Below, piece by piece: positions 24,778 to 34,884 of a stretch of DNA of 50,138 nt (its first letter is position 1; each line of letters opens with the position of its first letter). Source of the DNA: Methylococcaceae bacterium (GTDB taxonomy: Bacteria; Pseudomonadota; Gammaproteobacteria; Methylococcales; Methylomonadaceae). The stretch is from NCBI GenBank assembly GCA_021647585.1, contig JAKIUK010000029.1, positions 1 through 50,138 of the forward strand, written 5' to 3'. The notes under the pieces are model-generated. The model did no database searches. It worked only from the letters and a program-made list of their open reading frames with translations, and was not told where the DNA came from. Made by a program: the position numbers and the translations under genes.

Positions 24778-27700
24778 TCAAGAAACCATCTTTAAACCAC
24801 TAAAACCGTTTGGTTTTTTAATCATTTCGATTTGAGTTTTAATACGTTTACTCACCCCTTCAACGTGGGAAATAACACCTACTGTTTTACCATGGGTTTT
24901 CAGGCTTTCCAGCGTTGTCATCGCTAAATAAAGAGATTCTGCATCCAGATTACCAAAACCTTCGTCCAAAAAGAGTGAATCAACTGCGTGGCCATTATGT
25001 GCCATTTCCGCTAAAGCCAATGCTAACGCCAGACTAACAATAAAGCTCTCTCCGCCTGACAATGTTTTTGGTAATCTGCGAACATTATGCTGCTTGGTGT
25101 CTTCTATTTCCAACCCTAAACCATGCTCGCTATCCCTCTTTCGTACATAATAACGACCACTGAGTTTTTCCAAGACCTGATTTGCTTGCGATAATAGTTT
25201 ATCAGTCATAATCTGCTGTACTTTACGTCTAAATTGAATACCACTTTCATCTTCAATCAACCGGATATCAGCTTCACATTCTTCGGCTAGTGCTTTTTGA
25301 CTGACTAATTTTGTTGATACTTCAGTATATTTTTCCTGCAAGTCATTTTGTTTATTCAATTTGTTTTGTATAGATTTGATTTCCTGTTGTGTTATATCCA
25401 GTTTTTGTTTAATCGTTTTTTGCTGCCCCAGAAGTTCGTCTTCAGTGCTTTTTGTCAGCTCAAGGGCTTGCTCTGCTTGCAGCTCTGATTGCGCCTTATC
25501 CAGATTATTCTTAATATTTCTGATACTCTGCTTCAATTCCAGCTGTTGTTGTTGCAATTCAGGCTGACGCTGAACTAACGCAATGTTCTCTCTAAGCTCA
25601 TTTAAGTTATCTTGTCCATTACTTTTTACCTTCTCTGCCAATTTCTGTTTTAGAGATGTTAATTCAGTTTCCAGCTGCGAAAACATTAGTTCTTTCTCCG
25701 CAATCATTTTTTGTTTTTCAATCAAAGATAAATGTAAACCTGCACCTTCTTGCTGTTGCATTTGCTCTGAGCACTGCTGCATATCAGCATTGATTGTACT
25801 GATTTTAGTCGAACAAGCTGTTATTTTTACATCCAATTCCTGTATTTCTTGCGTTAGCGTTTTTTGACGCATATCCCGGGTCTGATATTCTTTTCTTCTG
25901 GCATTCAATCGCTCAAGCAAAACATCTTCTTTACCCTTGGCGGGCATCTTTTCTCCCAGTGCGTCTAGTTGTCCCAGTACTTTTGCCGCTAAAACCTGCT
26001 CTTCAGCCTGAGATTTTGTATAAACCTGATCTAGCTCATCCGATTCATCAGGCCGGTTATCCCACTCTGCAGCTAACTCTTCCGATTCTGATTCCAAACG
26101 TTTTAATATGACTTCATTATTTTCTATCGCTGACTTGGCTTGTGAAATTGAATTTTGCAGCTTAGTGACATTTTTTAACAAATTGCTAATATTTGTTAAT
26201 TGTTGTTTTTCTGACTTGAACAAATCTTTCATTAAAGATAGGTTCTCAATATCCAGATCTACACTGGCCGTATTTAATCGATTAGCCAGGCTATTCCATT
26301 GTGAGCAGACTATTTGTAATTTCTCCTCTTTTTGAGAGTCTATCTCAACCTGTTTTTTAGCTGCAGAAATTTCTTTGGAAAGGCTCTGAGCATTTTTCTT
26401 TAATGCTTTAATTTTTTTCTTTTGATCCACTAAAACCTGACTGGAGACTGAAACGGCGGGTGCATGTTTAGCATAAGGATGTTCCAAAGCACCACACAAA
26501 GCGCATGGTTTCCCATCAACCAGATACTGCCTATCTGCTTCCATTTTTTTTAATAGTCTTTCATTAAAAACAGCAGCCTCCAAGGTTTTGACTATATTCT
26601 GTTCCCGCCCGATTTCCAGTTGTAAACGATCTGCTTCAACGTTTAACTCCTTTTCTTCTGCACTCACACTCTTAGAAAAAATAGATAAGCTAAATAATCC
26701 TTTTTTGTTTAATTTTGCATTCACATTTGCTAAATCATATAATTCCTGAAAATTATTTACCCGCTCTTGCTGCTCAACTTTCATCTCTTGCAAATCCTGC
26801 AAAGATTTGCCTTCAGCCAAAGTTTCTAATGCCTTTTCTTTCATCTCTATCTGAGCCTTTAAATCGATGTTTTTTTGACTCAACATCTTTTTATCAGAGC
26901 TTTTTTTCTTTAATCCCTTCGTGGTATTTTTTGACCATTTTGCATAGGTTTTTTGCTTTTCTGCTGCCACAGTCAATTCAGCTCTAAGCGTTTTTAATTT
27001 CCCTGTTTCTGGAAAATTATCCAATAAACTTTTATCTTTTCCATGTTCCTGCAGCCAAATTCCTGTGGTGTTTAAAGCTGATTTTTTTTCTTCTATTTGC
27101 TGATTCAGGCTTTGAAGTAGAGAGTTTTCTTTAGGTAGTTCAAATTTTAGCTCACTGAATTTAAGCTTTAACTGATCTATGCTACTTTTCTGCTGCGCAA
27201 CTGTTTGTTCTGGAACAGGGGCAGCCATCGTCTTCGCCTTATCAAAACCACTGGATTTAAGCTGATTTTGCAGTAACGTCAATTCACTACGATAAGAATC
27301 TAATGTTTTTTTACTTTGCTGCGTTTGCTCAACTTTATCGTCAACAGCGGTTAATTCGCCTTCCAAGCCCAATACATTCTGCAAACTGTCAATTTTTTCA
27401 AGAATCTGCTGATTTTCTTCCAGTTGAATTTGCTGTTGCTGCTGCTTATCAGTAAATGTTTCTAGCTGACGCTCTAAACTTGATATTTTCTGAGCCTGGG
27501 CTAGCTGTTGCTGAACCTCATCTTGTTCATTTTCAAGTTCAATCTGCTGCTCTTTGAAATCGGCCAGGTCATGTTCACTGGCTTCCTGCGTTGCAACATC
27601 CATCACTGGAATTGCATTAAGATCCTGTTCTAATTGTTGCAGCCTGGTTTGCGCTTGCGTGTTTTTTTCTTCAGCCTGTTTTTTATATTCCTGGTAAAGA

Positions 27701-28233
27701 TCGACACCACTGATTTTTTCCAAAATATCCATACGCTCACTGTCCAGCGCATTTAAAAAAGCAGCAAAATCGCCTTGTGCCAAAACCATTGATTTACTGA
27801 ATTTATGGAAATCCATTCCAGTCAATTCAGCCATTCTACTTCTTACTGTTTGCGCGCTATGTTCCAGAATTTGTTCGCTACCATTAAGTTGAATCAGTTT
27901 CATTTCTGGCGCTAATAGTTCGCCAGTTAAATCTCCGTCTTTACGCTTAACATGCCAGCTTGATTTGAATTTATCATCCCCTAGTGAAAATTCAACATGA
28001 GCAAAACTTTCTGTAGTCGACTTGGTCATTACATGGTCAGCCGGTCTGTCAAAACGAAAAGTTTCACCGTATAACCCAAGAGTAATCACATCTAAAACAC
28101 TGGATTTACCCGAACCATTGGGTCCAGTAATGGCGAAAACACCACCATCAGCTATCGGTGCCTGATCAAAATGAATTCGATTTTCACCTTCCAATGAGTT
28201 GATATTTTTGAAATAAATGTTAAGTATTTTCAT
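24778..28233 (-). CDS. sbcC: Nuclease SbcCD subunit C
   Basis: Rad50-like ATPase of the SbcCD complex, which opens hairpins and protein-blocked DNA ends. The 1151 residues show Walker A GPNGSGKSSVLD (about 39-50), long antiparallel coiled coils, a zinc-hook CALC at about residue 575, ABC signature LSGGESFIVSLALALALAEM and Walker B LFLDEGFGNLDAESL. It is about 100 residues longer than the E. coli protein, mainly in coiled coil. The nuclease gene sbcD, usually immediately upstream and overlapping, is absent: the upstream 230 bp are non-coding and lead to the divergent aas gene. Confidence 0.94.
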   Translation of the reverse strand: MKILNIYFKNINSLEGENRIHFDQAPIADGGVFAITGPNGSGKSSVLDVITLGLYGETFRFDRPADHVMTKSTTESFAHVEFSLGDDKFKSSWHVKRKDGDLTGELLAPEMKLIQLNGSEQILEHSAQTVRSRMAELTGMDFHKFSKSMVLAQGDFAAFLNALDSERMDILEKISGVDLYQEYKKQAEEKNTQAQTRLQQLEQDLNAIPVMDVATQEASEHDLADFKEQQIELENEQDEVQQQLAQAQKISSLERQLETFTDKQQQQQIQLEENQQILEKIDSLQNVLGLEGELTAVDDKVEQTQQSKKTLDSYRSELTLLQNQLKSSGFDKAKTMAAPVPEQTVAQQKSSIDQLKLKFSELKFELPKENSLLQSLNQQIEEKKSALNTTGIWLQEHGKDKSLLDNFPETGKLKTLRAELTVAAEKQKTYAKWSKNTTKGLKKKSSDKKMLSQKNIDLKAQIEMKEKALETLAEGKSLQDLQEMKVEQQERVNNFQELYDLANVNAKLNKKGLFSLSIFSKSVSAEEKELNVEADRLQLEIGREQNIVKTLEAAVFNERLLKKMEADRQYLVDGKPCALCGALEHPYAKHAPAVSVSSQVLVDQKKKIKALKKNAQSLSKEISAAKKQVEIDSQKEEKLQIVCSQWNSLANRLNTASVDLDIENLSLMKDLFKSEKQQLTNISNLLKNVTKLQNSISQAKSAIENNEVILKRLESESEELAAEWDNRPDESDELDQVYTKSQAEEQVLAAKVLGQLDALGEKMPAKGKEDVLLERLNARRKEYQTRDMRQKTLTQEIQELDVKITACSTKISTINADMQQCSEQMQQQEGAGLHLSLIEKQKMIAEKELMFSQLETELTSLKQKLAEKVKSNGQDNLNELRENIALVQRQPELQQQQLELKQSIRNIKNNLDKAQSELQAEQALELTKSTEDELLGQQKTIKQKLDITQQEIKSIQNKLNKQNDLQEKYTEVSTKLVSQKALAEECEADIRLIEDESGIQFRRKVQQIMTDKLLSQANQVLEKLSGRYYVRKRDSEHGLGLEIEDTKQHNVRRLPKTLSGGESFIVSLALALALAEMAHNGHAVDSLFLDEGFGNLDAESLYLAMTTLESLKTHGKTVGVISHVEGVSKRIKTQIEMIKKPNGFSGLKMVS

Positions 28234-28463
28234 TGACTAACTACTCTGACCCAGTACAGACAAACTCAAAATTCATATTATATACCCTGATCCACAGTTT
28301 ACAGATTCTAAAAAAGTAAAAAATACATCAACATTAATTGAACATTGTTTAATTATTGGTTATAGTAAATCCATTCTGAATTTTTGTTACCTGCTAATAT
28401 AGAAGTTGTCGTTGTCAGTACACAAAAAGTTACTTTTTTTATAGGTTTTTACTGGAGAAAATA

Positions 28464-30608
28464 ATGTTAAAAAAAATCTTACACTGGCTCTTAACCTTAA
28501 TTTATAAGGTTGAAGTCAAAGGTCTGGATAACTATGAAAAAGCCGGGGATAGAGTCCTCATTATCTCCAACCACACTTCTTTCTTAGACCCTTTGTTGCT
28601 TGGAGTATTCCTTCCTGACAATATTACATTTGCCATTAATACGCATATTTCTGAACGTTGGTGGATTAAACCCTTTCTAGGACTTTCCCATGTATTTCCA
28701 TTGGACCCTACCCAGCCTTTATCATTAAAAGCACTGATTAATCATTTACAAAATGATACCAAAACTGTGATTTTTCCAGAGGGGCGTATTACAGTGACAG
28801 GGTCTTTAATGAAGATTTATGACGGCACCGGAATGATTGCAGACAAATCAGAAGCATCAATACTTCCGGTGCGAATACATGGCGCAGAATACACCCACTT
28901 TTCCAGACTCAGAAATATCGTTCGCTTGCGTCTGTTTCCTAAAATTACCATACAGATTCTTCCTCATACAAAAATAGCAGCCAACCCCGAATTAAAAGGA
29001 AAATCCAGACGTAAATATTGTGGACATGTACTAACTGACTTAATGAGTGAAATGATTTTTGCTACCAGTCATTATCAACAAACCATTTTTTCTGCTCTTT
29101 TGGAAGCACGTACCATTCATGGTGGAAGACATACAGTTGTCGAGGACATGGAGCGCAAACCTCTCTCATACAATACTTTAATAACACGCTCGATTGCTAT
29201 TGGTAATGCCTTAATAAACATCACCCAACCAGGAGAAAACGTAGGTGTTTTTTTACCAAACTCCAGTAAAACATTAAATGTTGTTTTAGGTCTACAACTT
29301 CATGGCCGCATCCCTGCCATGCTTAATTTTTCTACCGGTTCAGCAGGCATGACTTCGGCATGTAAAACTGCACAGATAAAAACAGTATTAACTTCCCGAC
29401 GTTTTATTGAAATGGCTAAATTAAATGTGGATGCGGATGCACTGGCAACACAACTCAACCTCGTCTACCTGGAAGATCTGGCAAAATCAATTTCCGCTGT
29501 AGATAAGATTCAAGCCTTAATTCAATGTAAAACGGCTAATTACTGGTATAACCATCTGTCCATCAGCTCTGATAGCCCTGCTGTTGTTTTATTTACCTCT
29601 GGAACGGAGGGGGAACCTAAAGGTGTAGTGCTTTCGCATTCCAATATCCTGGCCAACCTTAACCAGGTAAAATCACGTATTAGTTTTAATGCTCAAGACG
29701 TAGTTCTCAATTTCCTCCCCATGTTCCATTCGTTTGGCTTTACAGTAGGCACTATGCTACCCATACTTAATGGTATGACTACCTTCTTTTATCCATCCCC
29801 GCTACATTATAGTGTTATACCTGAAGTTGCCTACGATATAGGGGCAACCATTATGTTTGGTACAAATACCTTTTTAGCCGCATATGGCAAAAAAGCACAC
29901 GCCTATGATTTTTACAATTTGCGCTATGTGGTGGCAGGTGCTGAAAAGTTACAAGATAGTACACGGGATTTATGGGCAGATAAATTTGGCATTCGTCTTC
30001 TAGAAGGCTATGGCGCAACAGAAACCTCACCCGTCACTTCTGTCAATACCCCGATGGATTATAAAGCAGGTACTGTAGGCCGTTTCATGCCTGAAATGCA
30101 ATATCAGCTGCAAGCAATCCCCGGAATTGAAGATGCCGGTCAGTTACATGTCTATGGACCTAATATTATGCACGGTTATTTACTCTCAGATAATCCTGGG
30201 AAGTTAGTACCCCCAGAATCAATATACGGTAAAGGCTGGTACGATACTGGAGACATCGTTAATGTTGATGAAGATAATTTTATAAGCATTCGTGGTCGCA
30301 GTAAACGTTTTGCTAAAGTCAGCGGAGAGATGGTTTCTTTAACTGCAGTTGAATCACATGCGGTTAAAGCCTGGCCTGATGCCCTACATGCTGCCACCAG
30401 TTTACCTGACCCCAAAAAAGGGGAGATAGTTATATTGTTAACCACACAAAAAAGTGCTAACAGTAAGCAACTGTCTGACTCATGCCCTGGCGTTCATGCG
30501 ATAAGCTTACCAAGGAAAATTATAGTTGTTGACAAGATCCCGGTCTTAGCAACAGGTAAAGTCAATTATCCTGAAGTCACTAAATTAGCCACTGAAAAAC
30601 TTAATTAA
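28464..30608 (+). CDS. aas: Bifunctional acyltransferase / acyl-ACP synthetase (Aas-like)
   Basis: Membrane-associated enzyme that re-acylates lysophospholipids using acyl-ACP made by its own ligase domain. Residues 1-200 form a PlsC domain with NHTSFLDP (HX4D) and FPEGRIT. Residues 220-714 form an AMP-binding ligase with LFTSGTEGEPKGVVLSHSN, EGYGATETSP and YDTGDI, ending near the catalytic lysine at VLATGKVNYPEV. The 714 residues match E. coli Aas (719). GGAG precedes the ATG. It is followed after 3 bp by an NYN-domain gene and then lplT, its usual transporter partner. Confidence 0.92.
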   Translation: MLKKILHWLLTLIYKVEVKGLDNYEKAGDRVLIISNHTSFLDPLLLGVFLPDNITFAINTHISERWWIKPFLGLSHVFPLDPTQPLSLKALINHLQNDTKTVIFPEGRITVTGSLMKIYDGTGMIADKSEASILPVRIHGAEYTHFSRLRNIVRLRLFPKITIQILPHTKIAANPELKGKSRRKYCGHVLTDLMSEMIFATSHYQQTIFSALLEARTIHGGRHTVVEDMERKPLSYNTLITRSIAIGNALINITQPGENVGVFLPNSSKTLNVVLGLQLHGRIPAMLNFSTGSAGMTSACKTAQIKTVLTSRRFIEMAKLNVDADALATQLNLVYLEDLAKSISAVDKIQALIQCKTANYWYNHLSISSDSPAVVLFTSGTEGEPKGVVLSHSNILANLNQVKSRISFNAQDVVLNFLPMFHSFGFTVGTMLPILNGMTTFFYPSPLHYSVIPEVAYDIGATIMFGTNTFLAAYGKKAHAYDFYNLRYVVAGAEKLQDSTRDLWADKFGIRLLEGYGATETSPVTSVNTPMDYKAGTVGRFMPEMQYQLQAIPGIEDAGQLHVYGPNIMHGYLLSDNPGKLVPPESIYGKGWYDTGDIVNVDEDNFISIRGRSKRFAKVSGEMVSLTAVESHAVKAWPDALHAATSLPDPKKGEIVILLTTQKSANSKQLSDSCPGVHAISLPRKIIVVDKIPVLATGKVNYPEVTKLATEKLN

Positions 30609-30611
30609 ATC

Positions 30612-31409
30612 ATGATACAAGAAGCAAAAAAACTGGCTGTATTGATAGATGCTGAAAACACACAATTATCAGCGTTGCAAGCGATCATGACTGAATTAGC
30701 AAAATATGGCTACATTATTGTAAAAAGAGCTTATGGCGACTGGGCAGCACCCGCTCTGAAAAACTGGAAAGACCCTTTGAACGAATTAGCTATACAACCC
30801 GTTCAACAGTTTTCCTATACTCAGGGCAAAAATTCTTCTGATGCCGCCATGATTATTGATGCCATGGATTTGCTATATTCCAATAAATTTAATGCCTTTG
30901 CGATTATCACAAGTGATAGTGATTTCACAAAATTAGCCACCCGATTAAAAGAATCACAGATTTATGTATATGGCGTTGGCAAAAAACAAACGCCTATTGC
31001 ATTTAAAAATGCGTGCGATGATTTCTTATATATTGAAGTTTTAAAAACATTAGATTCTGATGAAGAAGGAAAAAACTTAGACCAACTGTCTAAAGACAAA
31101 CAACAGAATGAGCAACCAAAAAACCAATTTAGTCGGCAACAACTTTGTCAGGATTCAAAACTGATTAACACCTTAAGGAATGCCGCTGAAGAGCGCTCAG
31201 AAGAAGATGACGACGGATGGGCACTGCTTAGCATATGTGGTAGTTTCATAAAACGCCAATTTCCTGATTTTGACCCCAGAAATTATGGATATTCCAAACT
31301 ATTAACCTTAATTGAAGCAACAGACTTATTTGATGTCAAAAAAGACACCATGAAAGGCTCTAATCACATCAAAATTTACTATAGGGATAAAAAGAAACAT
31401 AAAACATAA
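30612..31409 (+). CDS. NYN-domain (LabA-like) RNase-fold protein with OST-HTH/LOTUS domain
   Basis: 265 residues. The N-terminal NYN (PIN-like) nuclease fold has acidic sites in VLIDAENTQ (about 9-17), DAAMIIDAMDLLYS and ITSDSDFTKLATRL. After a polar linker (about 155-185), the C-terminal 80 residues (WALLSICGSFIKRQFPDFDP, then YGYSKLLTLIEATDLFDVK) resemble an OST-HTH/LOTUS RNA-binding domain. Such proteins are presumed RNases or RNA-binding regulators. It is inserted between aas and lplT, 3 bp after aas. The stop codon lies inside a run of five ACATAAA heptamers, so slippage would alter the last residues only. Confidence 0.85.
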   Translation: MIQEAKKLAVLIDAENTQLSALQAIMTELAKYGYIIVKRAYGDWAAPALKNWKDPLNELAIQPVQQFSYTQGKNSSDAAMIIDAMDLLYSNKFNAFAIITSDSDFTKLATRLKESQIYVYGVGKKQTPIAFKNACDDFLYIEVLKTLDSDEEGKNLDQLSKDKQQNEQPKNQFSRQQLCQDSKLINTLRNAAEERSEEDDDGWALLSICGSFIKRQFPDFDPRNYGYSKLLTLIEATDLFDVKKDTMKGSNHIKIYYRDKKKHKT

Positions 31410-31431
31410 AACATAAAACATAAAACATAAA
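31397..31431. repeat. Five tandem ACATAAA heptamers across a stop codon
   Basis: Five exact copies of ACATAAA from 31397 to 31431 overlap the end of the NYN gene (stop at 31407-31409) and extend towards lplT. Seven is not a multiple of three, so copy-number change shifts the frame, although each copy can supply a TAA in one frame. Confidence 0.9.
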
Positions 31432-31500
31432 CCAGCATATGCTACTGAATTCGAATAAAAATATAAAACATAAGCAAAAAACAGTTAAAGGCAAAACCTC

Positions 31501-32661
31501 ATGAACAAAACAATATACCCATTGCTTATAGCCCAATTCCTTTCTGCTTTTGCTGATAATGCCATTTTATTTACCGTGATTGCATTAGTGATGCAATCAA
31601 CACATCTGGCTACATGGTACGTACCTGCTTTACAAAGTGTGTTTTTAATTGCTTTTGTTGTATTCGCTCCCTGGGTAGGCGCTTTTGCAGATAATCATGC
31701 AAAATCTAAAGTTTTAATCATCGCCAATCTAGTTAAAGCATCCGGAGCAGGGTTACTGTTATTAAATATAGAACCTTTGATTGCCTATTGCTTGGTAGGA
31801 ACAGGTGCAGCTATCTATAGCCCGGCCAAATATGGAATATTACCTGAACTGGCTGATAAGGAATCACTGGTAAAAGCAAACAGCTGGATAGAAGGTTCTA
31901 CTATTTTAGCCATTCTTTTAGGTATGGTTATCGGTGCTAAAGTCGCTGATTATTCAATTCAATATGCCTTAATCGGTACCATTATTATTTATGTTATTTC
32001 TGCCTTGGTCAGCTTGTTATTACCGAAAAAAATCAGTAAACATGCTGAGCCAGGTTCTAAAGTTATACTTTTTTTTCAACAAATACGGCTTTTTTTTACC
32101 ACCCCCAGATCTCGTTTTGCAATTTTAGGGGCTTCTATATTTTGGGCCACTGCAGCAACGGTTCGGGTTGTTATTATTGCCTGGGCTCCATTAATATTAA
32201 TGACTCAAAACGCCAGTGATATTGCTGAACTCACTTTATTTCTTGCCATTGGGATTGTTGTCGGCTCTGCATTAGTCCCTCACTTAATCCCCCTGGATTT
32301 TTTAAGCCGAGCAAGAATCCCCGCCTATTTAATGGCCCTTTTTATAATTGCATTAAGTTTTACCGATACCATATGGACTGCACGCGCTGCGCTTTTTGCC
32401 ATAGGGTTGGCTGGAGGTATGTTTATTGTTCCGATTAATGCAGCTCTACAGGAACTGGGTCAGGAGAGTATTGGCAGTGGCGGTGCTGTTGCCTTGCAAG
32501 GTTTCTTCCAGAATGTCGCTATGCTAGTTGCAGTGGGTAGTTATACTTATGCCGCATCGCAACAAGTTAATCCTGTCATGGCCTTGGCAGCATTAGGTTC
32601 TTTAGTTTTCATAGCCACGTTCCTGGTTTCATTACACCTGCCTGAAAATAAAACAAAGTGA
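31501..32661 (+). CDS. lplT: Lysophospholipid transporter LplT
   Basis: Major-facilitator protein that flips lysophospholipids inward for re-acylation by Aas. The 386 residues carry about twelve hydrophobic segments; the N-terminus MNKTIYPLLIAQFLSAFADN matches LplT, as do APWVGAFADN and the SPAKYGILPEL motif. E. coli LplT has 397 residues. It is same-strand with aas, with the NYN gene between; the 91-bp gap upstream holds heptamer repeats. It ends 8 bp before the convergent tetR gene. Confidence 0.93.
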   Translation: MNKTIYPLLIAQFLSAFADNAILFTVIALVMQSTHLATWYVPALQSVFLIAFVVFAPWVGAFADNHAKSKVLIIANLVKASGAGLLLLNIEPLIAYCLVGTGAAIYSPAKYGILPELADKESLVKANSWIEGSTILAILLGMVIGAKVADYSIQYALIGTIIIYVISALVSLLLPKKISKHAEPGSKVILFFQQIRLFFTTPRSRFAILGASIFWATAATVRVVIIAWAPLILMTQNASDIAELTLFLAIGIVVGSALVPHLIPLDFLSRARIPAYLMALFIIALSFTDTIWTARAALFAIGLAGGMFIVPINAALQELGQESIGSGGAVALQGFFQNVAMLVAVGSYTYAASQQVNPVMALAALGSLVFIATFLVSLHLPENKTK

Positions 32662-32669
32662 AATTATGA

Positions 32670-33269
32670 TTAAACTTGCTTCCAGCCTTTAATAAAATTA
32701 TCAACCAGCATCACGACTATATTTTCAATATTATTTACCCCTACCAAATCCAGTTTTCCTGTTAATGATAAGGTACAAACGCCATGTACTCCACTCCATA
32801 AAGCATATGCAGCCATTTTACTTTGTTGTTCATTATGTTCAGCTGATAACCGTTTAAATTGTGCCTCAACTAGACTAAATACATTATCGACTTTCTGCTG
32901 ATACCATTCAGGTACAACATCATTTTCGCTCAGGTGATGTTCAAAAATCATACTCCAGCGGTTAAAATTATGACTTGCATAAGCCAAATATGTTTTAGCA
33001 AGCTGCTCGATTGTTTGTTCTGCGTTGTCCTCATTAACTACTAATTTAAGCTGCTGGGAAATATCATCCAGTGTTCTTCCTTTAACATGCATAATCAAAT
33101 CTGCCATGTTATCGAAGACCATATAAATACTACCCACGGTATAGCCAATCTCCATTGCTACTTTACGAACCTTTAACTCAGAAAAGCCCTCTTCAACCAC
33201 GATGGTTTCAGCTGCTTTCAACACCATTTCCTTTATTTCTTCCTGACTATGTTCACTTCTTCTTGCCAT
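32670..33269 (-). CDS. TetR-family transcriptional regulator
   Basis: 199 residues. The N-terminal TetR helix-turn-helix (IKEMVLKAAETIVVEEGFSE followed by LKVRKVAMEIGYTVGSIYMVF) is clear. The C-terminal ligand domain (about 70-195) resembles the TetR_C_33/WHG type: HNFNRWSMIFEHHL and ALWSGVHGVCTLSLTGKL. The ligand and target are unknown. It is convergent with lplT and divergent from the nudix gene, whose promoter it may control. Confidence 0.88.
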   Translation of the reverse strand: MARRSEHSQEEIKEMVLKAAETIVVEEGFSELKVRKVAMEIGYTVGSIYMVFDNMADLIMHVKGRTLDDISQQLKLVVNEDNAEQTIEQLAKTYLAYASHNFNRWSMIFEHHLSENDVVPEWYQQKVDNVFSLVEAQFKRLSAEHNEQQSKMAAYALWSGVHGVCTLSLTGKLDLVGVNNIENIVVMLVDNFIKGWKQV

Positions 33270-33344
33270 TATTTATATTTTGCTTTTCACTATGCTTGAA
33301 AAGCATTACCTTACACGACAAAAGCTCAGGAATCGACTCTAATT

Positions 33345-33848
33345 ATGAATTACGAATTACTCTCTGTTGTTGATGAAAACGATCAGGTGTTTGACACCCT
33401 TCCTAGACATGTAGTCCATGCCTCAGGACTACGTCACCGCGCTGTACATATCCTGGTATTTAATCAACAAGGACACCTATTTTTACAAAAAAGATCAATG
33501 AAAAAGGATTTTAATAAAGGACTCTGGGATACCTCTGCTGCGGGTCATGTTGATGCAGGCGAACAATACACTGTGAGTGCAATAAGAGAAGTCGAAGAAG
33601 AGTTAGGGATAAATATCGAAAATAGCTTGCAAGCATTATTTAAACTCTCCCCTATTCCACAACTCGGTATGGAATTTATACATGTCTACCAATGCATGCA
33701 TAATGGCCCTTTCAAACTTAATAATGATGAAATAGATGAAGGACAATGGTTTTTGACTGGTACTATTTCAGAACGTGTTTTAAATAATGATCCAACACTA
33801 ACTGAAACGTTTAAAACCATTTGGCGACAATTCATTTCTAATTCCTAA
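33345..33848 (+). CDS. NUDIX hydrolase (YfcD-like)
   Basis: 167 residues. The Nudix box runs from GHVDAGE to REVEEELGI (G-x5-E-x7-RE-x2-EE-x-G) at about residues 66-88. The flanking layout (HRAVHILVFNQQGHLFLQKR before it, LSPIPQLGMEFIHVYQC after it) resembles the YfcD/IPP-isomerase-like Nudix group. The substrate is unknown. It ends 16 bp before the nif3-like gene in the same direction. Confidence 0.88.
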   Translation: MNYELLSVVDENDQVFDTLPRHVVHASGLRHRAVHILVFNQQGHLFLQKRSMKKDFNKGLWDTSAAGHVDAGEQYTVSAIREVEEELGINIENSLQALFKLSPIPQLGMEFIHVYQCMHNGPFKLNNDEIDEGQWFLTGTISERVLNNDPTLTETFKTIWRQFISNS

Positions 33849-33864
33849 AATCACTCACTCGGTT

Positions 33865-34626
33865 ATGAATAGAGAAAACTTAGAACATTTTTTCACTGAT
33901 TTATTGGTTCCAGCCTCATTTAACGACTATTGTCCGAATGGTTTGCAAATTGAAGGCGCGGAACAGATCAATAAAATCGCCTTTGCAGTTTCTGCCACTC
34001 GAGACTCAATTGAACAGGCTGTTAAGTTACAAGCAGATGCTTTAGTCGTACACCACGGCCTGTTTTGGAAATTTCATGGTTCTCGTACTCTAACGGGTAG
34101 TTTTGCCAAACGTGTATTCCCATTAATTAACAACAATATTAATTTATTTGCTTATCATTTGCCCCTGGATGCACATCCTGAAATTGGCAATGCAGCTGTT
34201 TTAGGACAGCAAATAGACTGTCAGCAACAGACTGCTTTTGGCGATTATAAAGGCTCCCCTACAGGAATCAAGGGGGTTTTCAAAAGCCCCATTTCTCCCA
34301 AAGAATTACGTTTAAAATTACAAACCGTATTAAATCATCATATTATCTTGGCGAGTCATGATGAAAATCAATTGATTAGCACAATTGGGATTATTACTGG
34401 TGGTGCTAACAACGACTGGGTGTTAGCACAAAATGCAGGGTTGGATGCTTATATTACCGGTGAAATATCCGAACATGACTGGCATGAAAGTCAGGAAAAC
34501 CATATTCATATGTTTGCTGGCGGTCATGCCGCTACCGAAAAAGGAGGAATACTGAGTCTAATGAAACAGGTACAAGAGCAATGTAGGTTGAAATGTGTGT
34601 TTATTGATAGTGAAAACCCGGCTTAA
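33865..34626 (+). CDS. Nif3-like dinuclear metal-centre protein (YbgI family)
   Basis: 253 residues matching the Nif3/YbgI family usually annotated as GTP cyclohydrolase I type 2-like. Metal-ligand segments are DALVVHHGLFW (HH), YHLPLDAHPEIGNA (H and D) and, at the C-terminus, FAGGHAATEKGG (H with E nearby). FNDYCPNGLQIEG near residue 20 is a family hallmark. The physiological reaction is debated. It is cotranscribed with the nudix gene. Confidence 0.92.
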   Translation: MNRENLEHFFTDLLVPASFNDYCPNGLQIEGAEQINKIAFAVSATRDSIEQAVKLQADALVVHHGLFWKFHGSRTLTGSFAKRVFPLINNNINLFAYHLPLDAHPEIGNAAVLGQQIDCQQQTAFGDYKGSPTGIKGVFKSPISPKELRLKLQTVLNHHIILASHDENQLISTIGIITGGANNDWVLAQNAGLDAYITGEISEHDWHESQENHIHMFAGGHAATEKGGILSLMKQVQEQCRLKCVFIDSENPA

Positions 34627-34884
34627 AATCATTAACTCAACTTTTCTTAATAAAATCTTATTCCTAATGATAAAAACCTGAAAAAACCTGTTAAATCACT
34701 GTTAATCCGATAATTTACACTACAACCCCACATCAACTGATCTTTCTAAGATTAAGCTGAATAGCATGGCTATAACTAAACTCAGGAAAAAATGATGCTG
34801 TTCAACATGAAAACTAAGGCATTGTTGATGAATTTTTAGGTCAAACAAAATGCTCAAACAATTTTTATTGCAGAAGATATTAAT

